A DNA stretch of 6,899 bases from NCBI GenBank assembly GCA_025936275.1, contig JAICTR010000158.1:1-6899 (forward strand), in the 5' to 3' direction. Under the pieces are notes generated by a model. It had not been told where the DNA came from, made no database searches, and saw nothing but the letters and a program-made list of their open reading frames with translations. Made by a program: the position numbers and the translations under genes. Positions 1 through 5,426 of the stretch are shown one piece after another. Source of the stretch: Burkholderiales bacterium (GTDB lineage: Bacteria; Pseudomonadota; Gammaproteobacteria; Burkholderiales; Usitatibacteraceae). The first letter of the stretch is position 1. Every line of letters begins with the position of its first letter.

Positions 1-440
1 AGCTCGCCCTCGAGGTCGATGCCCCAGTCCTCGGAGAGCGCGTGGATCGGATCGCGGGGGCCCAGCATCGCGCCCGCGCCGCCCTGGTACATGAGCGGAT
101 CGCGGTGGAAGCTTTCCGGCACGGTGGCGTTGCGTGCGCGGCGCACGCGCTCGACGTGCGGGAGATACGCCGAGCCGTCGAGCCATTCGTAGGCGCGCGG
201 CAGCGGCGCGGCGACGCGTCCCTCGTCCAGCGCCGCCTGGAAATCGAACGCGCCGTGCGCACGGCCTTCTTCCAGCGCGCGCGCGAGCTCGCGCAGCCGC
301 GCTTCCACCTCGCGCCAGCGCTCGAGCGCCGATTGCATCGTCGGCGCGATGGATGTGGCATCCGTCGCCATCGCGAGGTTGCGATCGACGACGACCAGGA
401 CGCCGTCGCGGTCGGCGGACTTGAGGGAGGCGAGCTTCAC
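1..440 (-). CDS. Fumarylacetoacetate hydrolase family protein, partial (N-terminal 146 residues)
   Basis: The gene starts at a GTG (440-438) and is cut by the left window edge. The visible residues show the N-terminal domain of the bacterial FAH subgroup: MKLASLK-like opening, a Y-x-W-x-DGSAY-x-x-H motif at about 84-95, and DPLMYQGG at 114-121 leading into the catalytic domain. The last visible residues, DLEGE at 142-146, fit the start of the family's E-x-E metal-ligand motif (E144, E146). The family hydrolyses fumarylacetoacetate and related diketo acids in the cytosol with a divalent metal. Position directly after hppD and hmgA supports the final step of tyrosine breakdown, giving fumarate and acetoacetate. 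The GTG overlaps the hmgA stop in a GTGA tetranucleotide, so translational coupling is likely. Its Shine-Dalgarno-like GGGGAG (453-448) belongs to repeat copy A. The exact substrate is inferred from context. Confidence 0.88.
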   Translation of the reverse strand, partial: MKLASLKSADRDGVLVVVDRNLAMATDATSIAPTMQSALERWREVEARLRELARALEEGRAHGAFDFQAALDEGRVAAPLPRAYEWLDGSAYLPHVERVRRARNATVPESFHRDPLMYQGGAGAMLGPRDPIHALSEDWGIDLEGE

Positions 441-1792
441 TTACCCTCTCCCCGGCCCTCTCCCAAGGCAGAGGGAGCACTTGCCGGGACGCTCGCCTTC
501 GGGAAGCCCGTCCACACGCGGTCGTACTCGCGGTCGATCTGCGGGGAATTCATCGCGAAGGCGGTGGGCTCGAAGAGATAGCGGCTCTCGAACATGAAGG
601 CCAGCGTATCGGCGAGATATTGCGGTTCGAGCGTCGCCGCCACCGCCGCCTCGTGCGCCGCGCGGTCCGGGCCGTGGGCGCTGGTGGCGTTGTGCAGGCT
701 CGCGCCGCCCGGGAGGAAGCCCTCGCGCTTCGCGTCGTAGCTGCCCTTCACGAGGCCCATCAGCTCGCTCATCACGTTGCGATGGAACCACGGCGGGCGG
801 AAGGTGCGCTCGGCCACCATCCAGCGCGGCGGGAAGATCACGAAGTCGACGTTCGCGGTGCCGGGCGTCTCCGAGGGCGACGTGAGCACCGTGAAGATCG
901 AGGGATCGGGATGGTCGAAGGTGACGGTGTTGATGGCGTTGAAGCGCGCGAGGTCGTACTTGTACGGATGGAAGTTGCCGTGCCACGCGACCACGTCGAG
1001 CGGCGAATGATCGTATTCGACGCGCCACAGGCGCCCGGCGAGCTTGGTCACCACCTCGGTCGGCTCGTCGCGATCCTCGAACCACGCGCACGGCGCGAGG
1101 AAATCGCGCGGGCTCGCGAGGCCGTTCGCGCCGATGGGGCCGAGCTCGGGAAGGCGGAACGGCGCGCCGTAGTTCTCGCACACGTAGCCGCGCGAAGGCT
1201 CGGCGATCTCGACGCGGAACTTCACGCCGCGCGGCACGGCCGCGATCTCGCCGGGCGCCACGGCGAGGCGACCGAGCTCCGTCGCGAGGAGCAGCTCGCC
1301 TTGCTGCGGGACGAGCAGCAGCTCGCCGTCGGCGCTGGCGAAGAGCCGCCGCATGGAGCGATTCGCGGCATAGAGATGCACCGCGGCGCCCGCCTGCGCG
1401 CGCGCTTCGCCCGCGGTGGCGAGCGTCGCCAAGCCGGCGAGGAAATCGGTCGGCGCCTCGGGCATCGGCAGCGGCTTCCAGCGCAACCGGTCCGGCGGGC
1501 ACTCCACCTCGCGGCATGCCGCGGTGCGCAGCATCATGTCGTCGGCGCGGCGATACGGCGGATGCATCGCCGAAGGCCGCAGCCGATAGAGCCAGGAGCG
1601 CAGGTTCTGCGAGCGCGGCGCGGTGAAGGACGATCCCGAGAGCTGCTCGGTGTAGAGCCCGAAAGGTGCCTTCTGCGGCGAGTTCTGCCCGATCGGCAGC
1701 GCGCCTTCCACCGCTTCGGTCTCGCGATGCGCGCCGAAGCCGGAGAGGTATCTCAACGCCGTCAACGCCGTCGAGGCTGAACGATCATTCAC
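437..1792 (-). CDS. hmgA: Homogentisate 1,2-dioxygenase
   Basis: This cytosolic Fe(II) enzyme opens the ring of homogentisate to give maleylacetoacetate. The 451-residue product has the family opening (RYLSGFG at 14-20, then ALPIGQNSPQ and FGLYTEQLSGSSFTAPR) and the complete active site. By spacing against the human enzyme, the general acid-base His is H294 in FDHPDPSIFTVLT, and the iron ligands are H337 and E343 in PPWFHRNVMSELMG and H373 in SAHGPD. The start is a GTG (1792-1790) with GGGGAG six bases upstream, supplied by repeat copy B. No in-frame ATG comes before the conserved RYLSGFG, so GTG is preferred. The C-terminus is odd: the last 15 or so residues, ending LGEGRGEGK, are encoded by repeat copy A, and the TGA overlaps the next gene's GTG. 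It lies 67 bp downstream of hppD and is surely co-transcribed with it. Confidence 0.97.
   Translation of the reverse strand: MNDRSASTALTALRYLSGFGAHRETEAVEGALPIGQNSPQKAPFGLYTEQLSGSSFTAPRSQNLRSWLYRLRPSAMHPPYRRADDMMLRTAACREVECPPDRLRWKPLPMPEAPTDFLAGLATLATAGEARAQAGAAVHLYAANRSMRRLFASADGELLLVPQQGELLLATELGRLAVAPGEIAAVPRGVKFRVEIAEPSRGYVCENYGAPFRLPELGPIGANGLASPRDFLAPCAWFEDRDEPTEVVTKLAGRLWRVEYDHSPLDVVAWHGNFHPYKYDLARFNAINTVTFDHPDPSIFTVLTSPSETPGTANVDFVIFPPRWMVAERTFRPPWFHRNVMSELMGLVKGSYDAKREGFLPGGASLHNATSAHGPDRAAHEAAVAATLEPQYLADTLAFMFESRYLFEPTAFAMNSPQIDREYDRVWTGFPKASVPASAPSALGEGRGEGK
444..477 (+). repeat. Palindromic repeat, copy A (hmgA 3' end / hydrolase gene leader)
   Basis: This 34-bp element has left arm CCCTCTCCCCGG (444-455), middle arm CCCTCTCCC (456-464) and right arm starting AAGGCAGAGGGAG (465-477). 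Compared with copy C it has one base change in the right arm (C for G at 469), which puts a mismatch in the hairpin stem. On the transcribed minus strand it encodes the HmgA tail and supplies GGGGAG seven bases before the GTG of the next gene. Confidence 0.88.
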
Positions 1793-1794
1793 GA

Positions 1795-1828
1795 CCCTCT
1801 CCCCGGTCCTCTCCCAAGGGAGAGGGAG
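1795..1828 (+). repeat. Palindromic repeat, copy B (hppD-hmgA junction)
   Basis: The 34-bp element matches copy C apart from one change in the middle arm (TCCTCTCCC for CCCTCTCCC). It shares the preceding ACGA with copy C. It lies between hppD and hmgA and ends three bases before the hmgA GTG on the minus strand, so its left arm forms the hmgA ribosome-binding region (GGGGAG, 1804-1799). Confidence 0.88.
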
Positions 1829-1831
1829 ACC

Positions 1832-1853
1832 TCATCTGCGTTCATCTGCGTTC
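1832..1853. repeat. Short tandem direct repeat beside copy B
   Basis: TCATCTGCGT occurs twice head to tail (1832-1841, 1842-1851), followed by TC. It lies between repeat copy B and the hppD stop. On the minus strand it reads as GAACGCAGAT units. Similar short motifs are common in intergenic repeats of other bacteria, so it may be a fragment of a second repeat family. Confidence 0.6.
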
Positions 1854-1859
1854 CCCGCC

Positions 1860-2966
1860 TCAGATCGCGCCGCGCGCGATCTGCTCCGCCTCGATCGATT
1901 CGAAGAGCGCGCGGAAGTTGCCTTCGCCGAAGCCCTCGTTGCCCTTCCGCTGGATGATCTCGAAGAAGATCGGCCCGATCACCGTCTCGGTGAAGATCTG
2001 CAGGAGCTTGTCCTCGCGCCGCTCCTTGTCGACGCCTTCGCCATCGATGAGGATGCGGTTCGCCTGCAGCCGCGCGAGGTCCTCGCCATGGTTCGGCACG
2101 CGTGCATCCACGCGCTCGTAGTACGCGTCCGGCGTATCGAGGAAGCGCACGTCGCGCGCGCGCAGCGCTTCCACCGTGGCGTAGATGTCGCGCGTGGAGA
2201 GCGCGATGTGCTGGATGCCCTCGCCGTGGTAGGCATCGAGGTATTCCTGGATCTGCGACTTGCGGTCCGAGGGCTCGTTGATCGGGATGCGGATCTTGCC
2301 GCAGGGACTCGTGAGCGCGCGCGAGGTGAGCCCGGTCTTCTGCCCCTGGATATCGAAGTAGCGGATCTCGCGGAAGCCGAAGAGCTTCTCGTAGAACTCG
2401 GCCCACACGTCCATGCGCCCGGCATAGACGTTGTGCGTGAGGTGGTCGATCTCGACGAGGCCCGCGCCTTCCGGATGCCGCGCCGCGCCTTCGATGGGGA
2501 CGAAGTCGATGTCGTAGATGGTCGGACGACCCTCTCCCCGGCCCTCTCCCAAGGGAGAGGGAGAATCGTAGCGGTCGACGAGGTAGATCAGGCTGCCGCC
2601 GATCCCCTGGATCGCGGGGATGTTGAGCTCCATCGGGCCGACCTTGCCGTGGAACGGCTTCGCGCCCAGCTCGAGCGCCCGCGCGTAGGCGCGCGCCGCG
2701 TCCTTCACGCGCATCGCGAAGGCGCACGCCGAGGGACCGTGCACGCGCGCGAACGATTGCGCGAAGCTGTCGGGCTCGCGGTTCACGATGAAGTTGATGC
2801 CGCCCTGGCGATAGAGCAGCACGTCCTTCGAGCGATGCCGCGCGATCGCGACGAAACCGAGCTGCTCGAAGAGCGCGCCGAGCAGGCGCGGGTCGGGCGC
2901 GGTGTACTCGACGAACTCGAAGCCGTCGGTGCCCATGGGGTTTTCGATCGCTTGCGGCCGGGCCAT
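1860..2966 (-). CDS. hppD: 4-hydroxyphenylpyruvate dioxygenase with an in-frame repeat insert
   Basis: This enzyme converts 4-hydroxyphenylpyruvate to homogentisate using Fe(II) and O2. The product is 368 residues, against about 357 for the Pseudomonas enzyme. It opens with the conserved ENPMGTDGFEFVEY (8-21). The iron ligands are H175 in DHLTHNVYAGRM, H253 in GIQHIAL and E336 in GPIFFEIIQRKG; GFGEGNF-ALFESIE follows near the C-terminus, as in intact family members. Residues about 134-147 (SPSPLGEGRGEG core) interrupt the normal junction between LIYLVDRY and TIYDIDFV and are encoded by repeat copy C. The reading frame is preserved, so the enzyme is probably full length with an extra interdomain loop. 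The ATG at 2966 is chosen because it lies just before ENPMGTDGF and has GAGGAG (2980-2975) eight bases upstream. The open frame continues to 3089, but that part reads through repeat D and matches nothing in the family. Confidence 0.97.
   Translation of the reverse strand: MARPQAIENPMGTDGFEFVEYTAPDPRLLGALFEQLGFVAIARHRSKDVLLYRQGGINFIVNREPDSFAQSFARVHGPSACAFAMRVKDAARAYARALELGAKPFHGKVGPMELNIPAIQGIGGSLIYLVDRYDSPSPLGEGRGEGRPTIYDIDFVPIEGAARHPEGAGLVEIDHLTHNVYAGRMDVWAEFYEKLFGFREIRYFDIQGQKTGLTSRALTSPCGKIRIPINEPSDRKSQIQEYLDAYHGEGIQHIALSTRDIYATVEALRARDVRFLDTPDAYYERVDARVPNHGEDLARLQANRILIDGEGVDKERREDKLLQIFTETVIGPIFFEIIQRKGNEGFGEGNFRALFESIEAEQIARGAI
2530..2563 (+). repeat. Palindromic repeat, copy C (inside hppD)
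   Basis: This copy has a perfect stem. CCCTCTCCC (2542-2550) and GGGAGAGGG (2553-2561) are exact reverse complements around AA, preceded by CCCTCTCCCCGG (2530-2541). It lies wholly within hppD. Read on the minus strand in the gene's frame it encodes SPSPLGEGRGEG without a stop, the same frame and strand as the HmgA tail in copy A. Confidence 0.9.
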
Positions 2967-2974
2967 CGTCGGAG

Positions 2975-2980
2975 CTCCTC
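2975..2980 (-). promoter_or_regulatory. Ribosome binding site of hppD
   Basis: The minus strand reads GAGGAG eight bases before the ATG at 2966. This fixes the start against the longer open frame reaching back to 3089. Unlike the ribosome-binding regions of hmgA and the hydrolase gene, it is not part of a repeat copy. Confidence 0.75.
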
Positions 2981-2989
2981 GACAAAGGG

Positions 2990-3024
2990 CTCCCTCTCCC
3001 TTGGGAGAGGGCTGCGGGTGAGGG
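2990..3024 (-). repeat. Palindromic repeat, copy D (hppD leader, inverted)
   Basis: The stem CCCTCTCCC TT GGGAGAGGG is at 2992-3011, followed by GCTGCGGGTGAGGG, a diverged outer arm (minus strand CCCTCACCCGCAG). Its orientation is opposite to copies A-C. It lies 23 bases upstream of the hppD ATG, in the probable untranslated leader. Confidence 0.85.
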
Positions 3025-3083
3025 TAATCTACCTCGCCCGCTCCGAAATAGGATTGCGAAAGACGGCGCGAAATCCCGCGGCC

Positions 3084-3100
3084 GCGCAATAATATTGCGC
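3084..3100. promoter_or_regulatory. Candidate operator palindrome for the Lrp-family regulator
   Basis: GCGCAAT and ATTGCGC are perfect inverted arms of 7 bp around AAT. Lrp/AsnC proteins typically bind short palindromes with an A/T-rich centre and often control their own gene and a divergent neighbour. The site overlaps -10-like sequences in both directions and ends 24 bases before the regulator's ATG. Binding is inferred. Confidence 0.55.
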
Positions 3101-3124
3101 TTTCGACTCCGGAGCCGACCCGCC

Positions 3125-3607
3125 ATGGCGCCGATCCGCCTGAACCGCACCGACCGGCGCCTGCTCGACCTGCTGCAGAAGGACGGCAGCCTCACCAACC
3201 TCGAGCTCGCGAGCCGCGTGAACCTCTCGCCCAGCGCGTGCCTGCGGCGCGTGCGCGCGCTGGAGAAGGCGGGGGTGATCCAGCGCTACGTGGCGCTCCT
3301 CGATGCGCGCAGGCTCGGGCTCGGGCTGGTCGCGTTCGTCAACGTGAAGCTCGAGAAGCGCGGGCGCATGCCGACCGACGCCTTCGCCCGCGCGGTGAAG
3401 GACTGGCCCGAGGTGCTCGCCTGCCACTCGCTCACCGGCGACATGGACTACCTGCTGCGCGTGCAGGTCGAAGGCCTCGACCATTTTTCGCGCTTCGTGA
3501 TGGACTCGCTCCTCAAGCACCCGGGCGTCCTCGACGTGCGATCGAGCTTCGTGCTCGAGGCGGTGAAGGAGACGACGGCCCTGCCGCTCGCGCACCTGAG
3601 CGCTTGA
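3125..3607 (+). CDS. Lrp/AsnC-family transcriptional regulator
   Basis: The 160-residue product has the usual Lrp-family length and layout. The N-terminal winged helix-turn-helix shows LNRTDRRLLDLLQKDG (6-21), then LELASRVNLSPSACLRRVRALEKAGVI (26-52). A RAM ligand-binding domain spans about 66-146, with the conserved TGDMDYLLRV (104-113). Family members form dimers to hexadecamers and respond to amino acids or related acids. Divergent placement next to hppD suggests control of tyrosine catabolism, with tyrosine, phenylalanine or a keto acid as possible effector; this is inferred from position only. The start is ATG at 3125 with GGAG at 3111-3114; the TTG at 3095 would add ten unconserved residues and lies inside the palindrome. 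The stop is 7 bp from the convergent editing-protein gene. Confidence 0.95.
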   Translation: MAPIRLNRTDRRLLDLLQKDGSLTNLELASRVNLSPSACLRRVRALEKAGVIQRYVALLDARRLGLGLVAFVNVKLEKRGRMPTDAFARAVKDWPEVLACHSLTGDMDYLLRVQVEGLDHFSRFVMDSLLKHPGVLDVRSSFVLEAVKETTALPLAHLSA

Positions 3608-3614
3608 GTCGACC

Positions 3615-4337
3615 TCACCCGAACTCCAGCACCACCCGCCGCGTGCGCGCGCTCTTCTTCTCGATCTTGGCCACGCGGAGCGCGCCGATCTCGCGGGTAT
3701 TCGCGACGTGCGTGCCGCCGCAAGGCTGGAGGTCCACGCCGTCGATCTCCAGCAGCCGCACGCGCCCGAGGCCTCGCGGCGGCTTCACCGACATCGTGCG
3801 CACCAGCTCCGGCTTCGCGTCCAGCTCCTCGTCGCTCGCCCACACGGTGCGCACGTCGTGCGCCTCGGCCACCAGGCGCGCGAGCTCGCGCTCGAGCGTC
3901 TCGCGCTCGAGCGGCTCCACCATGTCGAAATCGAGCCGGGCGTACTGCGCGGTGATCGAGCAGCCGTTGGTCTGGTGCGGCACGATCGCGCACAGGAGAT
4001 GCGTCGCCGTGTGCAGGCGCATGTGGCGGTGGCGGCGATCCCAATCGATGCGCGCGACGACTTCGTCGCCCGGATGTAGCGCTTCCACGAGCGCTTCCTG
4101 CGCCGCGGCGGGAACGTGGAGGATCGTGCGCGGACCCTCTCCCCCGCCCTTTATGGTGTCCGCGATGGCGACCTGCCTGCCATCGCGCATCACCAGCACG
4201 CCCGCATCGCCCGCCTGGCCGCCGCCGCGGGGATAGAACACCGTGCGATCGAGCACGATGCCTTCCGCGGACACGGCCGCGATCCGCGCCTCGGTTTCCC
4301 GGCGATACGGCTCCTCGCGGAAGATCTCCTCCACCAT
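3615..4337 (-). CDS. Alanyl-tRNA editing protein (AlaX type)
   Basis: This free-standing homologue of the alanyl-tRNA synthetase editing domain is expected to hydrolyse mischarged Ser-tRNA(Ala) or Gly-tRNA(Ala) in the cytosol. The 240-residue product has the N-terminal glycine-rich motif RTVFYPRGGGQAGD (31-44) and the zinc motif HTATH (H109, H113) paired with CGGTH (C206, H210). The ATG at 4337 is chosen because MVEEIFREEPY matches the usual family start. An in-frame ATG at 4376 would add 13 residues (MKDRSTRSQFGGA), and neither start has a strong Shine-Dalgarno; only a GGGGG run lies four bases before 4337. It converges on the Lrp-family gene with no visible terminator between them, and is divergent from the transporter operon. 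Residues about 61-69 (TIKGGGEGP) overlap the possible degenerate repeat. Confidence 0.93.
   Translation of the reverse strand: MVEEIFREEPYRRETEARIAAVSAEGIVLDRTVFYPRGGGQAGDAGVLVMRDGRQVAIADTIKGGGEGPRTILHVPAAAQEALVEALHPGDEVVARIDWDRRHRHMRLHTATHLLCAIVPHQTNGCSITAQYARLDFDMVEPLERETLERELARLVAEAHDVRTVWASDEELDAKPELVRTMSVKPPRGLGRVRLLEIDGVDLQPCGGTHVANTREIGALRVAKIEKKSARTRRVVLEFG
4135..4150 (+). repeat. Possible degenerate half repeat in the editing-protein gene
   Basis: CCCTCTCCCCCGCCCT matches 15 of 16 bases of the outer and middle arms of the repeat, but the second stem arm is absent. It encodes part of KGGGEGP at residues about 63-69 of the AlaX-type protein. Chance similarity in C-rich sequence is possible. 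Confidence 0.35.
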
Positions 4338-4445
4338 CGCGCCCCCAAATTGACTTCGCGTCGAGCGATCCTTCATGATGCCCCATGATCGCGCCCGGCG
4401 CGAAGATCGCCGCATCCCCAAGCCACCCGCGCTCGCCTGCCATCC
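4338..4445. promoter_or_regulatory. Divergent spacer between editing-protein gene and transporter operon, with possible sigma-70 promoter
   Basis: On the plus strand TTGACT (4350-4355, five of six bases of the -35 consensus) is followed after 18 bp by CATGAT (4374-4379, four of six of the -10 consensus). Transcription would begin near 4386, giving a leader of about 60 bases. The spacer also holds a short open frame (4375-4449) whose stop overlaps the permease start. No convincing promoter is visible for the minus strand. Confidence 0.35.
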
Positions 4446-5426
4446 GTGATCGCCTTCGTCCTGCGCCGCATCCTCCAGGGCATCGTCGTGATGCTGGTGG
4501 TGGGCTTCATCGCCTTCTCGCTCTTCAACTTCGTCGGTGATCCGGTCTCGCAGATGGTGCCGCCGGAGGCGACGCAGGCGGACCGCGACGCGATGCGCCA
4601 CATGCTGGGCCTCGACCGGCCGTTCTACCTGCAGTTCGTGACGTTCCTCGGCAACGCGATCCACGGCAACTTCGGCATCTCGCTGCGCCTCGGTCGGCCG
4701 GTCTCGGCGCTCCTCGCCGAGCGCGTGCCCGCCACCTTCGAGCTCGCGTTCACCGCGTCGATCATCGCGCTGCTGCTGGGCATCCCGGCGGGCGTCTACT
4801 CGGCGTTGAAGCCCGACTCGTGGCTTTCGCGCGCGATGCTCACCACCTCGCTCATGGGCGTGTCGCTGCCGAACTTCATCATCGGCATCTTCCTGATCCT
4901 GATCTTCGCGGTGTGGCTCGGGTGGCTGCCTTCCTTCGGACGCGGCGACACGGTGCAGCTCGGCTTCTGGTCCACGGGCCTCGTCACCGCCTCGGGCCTC
5001 AAGGCGCTGGTGCTCCCCGCGATCACGCTCGGCTTCTTCCCGCTCACGCTCGTGATGCGCCTCGTGCGCTCGGAGATGCTGGAAGTCCTGCGCTCCGACT
5101 ACATCAAGTTCGCCCGCGCGCGCGGCCTCACGAACCGCGCGGTGAACTTCGGCCACGCGCTCAAGAACACGCTGGTGCCGGTGATCACGATCACGGGCCT
5201 GCAGCTGGGCGGCATCATCGCCTTCGCCATCATCACCGAGCAGGTGTTCCAGTGGCCGGGGATGGGCCTCCTCTTCATCCAGGCGGTGCAGTTCGCCGAC
5301 GTGCCGGTGATGGCGGCGTACCTGTGCCTGATCGGCCTCATCTTCGTGGTGATCAACCTCGCCGTGGACCTGCTCTACTACGCTGTCGATCCGCGCCTGC
5401 GCGTGGAGACGGCGGGGGCGCGCTGA
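4446..5426 (+). CDS. ABC transporter permease, DppB/OppB type
   Basis: This is an inner-membrane channel subunit of a peptide/opine/nickel-type ABC importer. The 326-residue product has the family layout: an N-terminal membrane helix (about 9-29, after FVLRRIL), a periplasmic region containing LGLDRPFYLQFVTFL (54-68) and GNFGISLRLGRPV (74-86), then five predicted helices near 98-119, 132-161, 184-206, 241-270 and 287-313. The cytoplasmic EAA loop that docks on the ATPase is YIKFARARGLTNRAVNFGHA (219-238), before LKNTLVPVI. It ends with the family-typical YYAVDPRLR. The start is GTG at 4446, because the protein then opens right at the conserved first helix; upstream bases show no Shine-Dalgarno. 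Its TGA overlaps the next ATG by one base (TGATG). Substrate cannot be told from the permease. Confidence 0.95.
   Translation: MIAFVLRRILQGIVVMLVVGFIAFSLFNFVGDPVSQMVPPEATQADRDAMRHMLGLDRPFYLQFVTFLGNAIHGNFGISLRLGRPVSALLAERVPATFELAFTASIIALLLGIPAGVYSALKPDSWLSRAMLTTSLMGVSLPNFIIGIFLILIFAVWLGWLPSFGRGDTVQLGFWSTGLVTASGLKALVLPAITLGFFPLTLVMRLVRSEMLEVLRSDYIKFARARGLTNRAVNFGHALKNTLVPVITITGLQLGGIIAFAIITEQVFQWPGMGLLFIQAVQFADVPVMAAYLCLIGLIFVVINLAVDLLYYAVDPRLRVETAGAR

Larger units (their letters stand above)
2967..3124. promoter_or_regulatory. Divergent intergenic region between hppD and the Lrp-family gene
   Basis: These 158 bp must hold the promoters for both the catabolic operon and the regulator. From hppD outward they contain the hppD ribosome binding site, inverted repeat copy D, and an A/T-rich core with a 17-bp palindrome (3084-3100). 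A second ATTGCG half-site lies at 3053-3058, 41 bp from the ATTGCGC arm at 3094. Within the palindrome, TATTAT (minus, 3094-3089) and TAATAT (plus, 3090-3095) resemble -10 elements for the two directions. I see no convincing -35 element for either. Confidence 0.6.

Noticed and set aside
620..1780. 386-codon open frame on the plus strand opposite hmgA
   Set aside because: Low-complexity arginine/alanine-rich translation with no recognisable motif; hmgA on the other strand has a full set of catalytic residues.
2520..2570. Target-site duplication flanking repeat copy C
   Set aside because: Bases on either side show no convincing matching direct repeat, so transposition with duplication cannot be claimed.
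1860..2966. hppD as a pseudogene broken by the repeat
   Set aside because: The insert keeps the reading frame, has no stop, and all metal ligands and C-terminal motifs follow it in frame.
444..3024. CRISPR array
   Set aside because: Only four copies, with spacings from about 430 to 1320 bp, mixed orientation and positions inside genes; no regular spacers.
1789..3198. 469-codon minus-strand frame overlapping hppD
   Set aside because: Arginine-rich, out of frame with hppD, and it ignores all conserved HPPD motifs.
3600..3620. Bidirectional terminator between the convergent Lrp-family and editing-protein genes
   Set aside because: The gap is 7 bp and no stem-loop with a T tract is visible at either stop codon.
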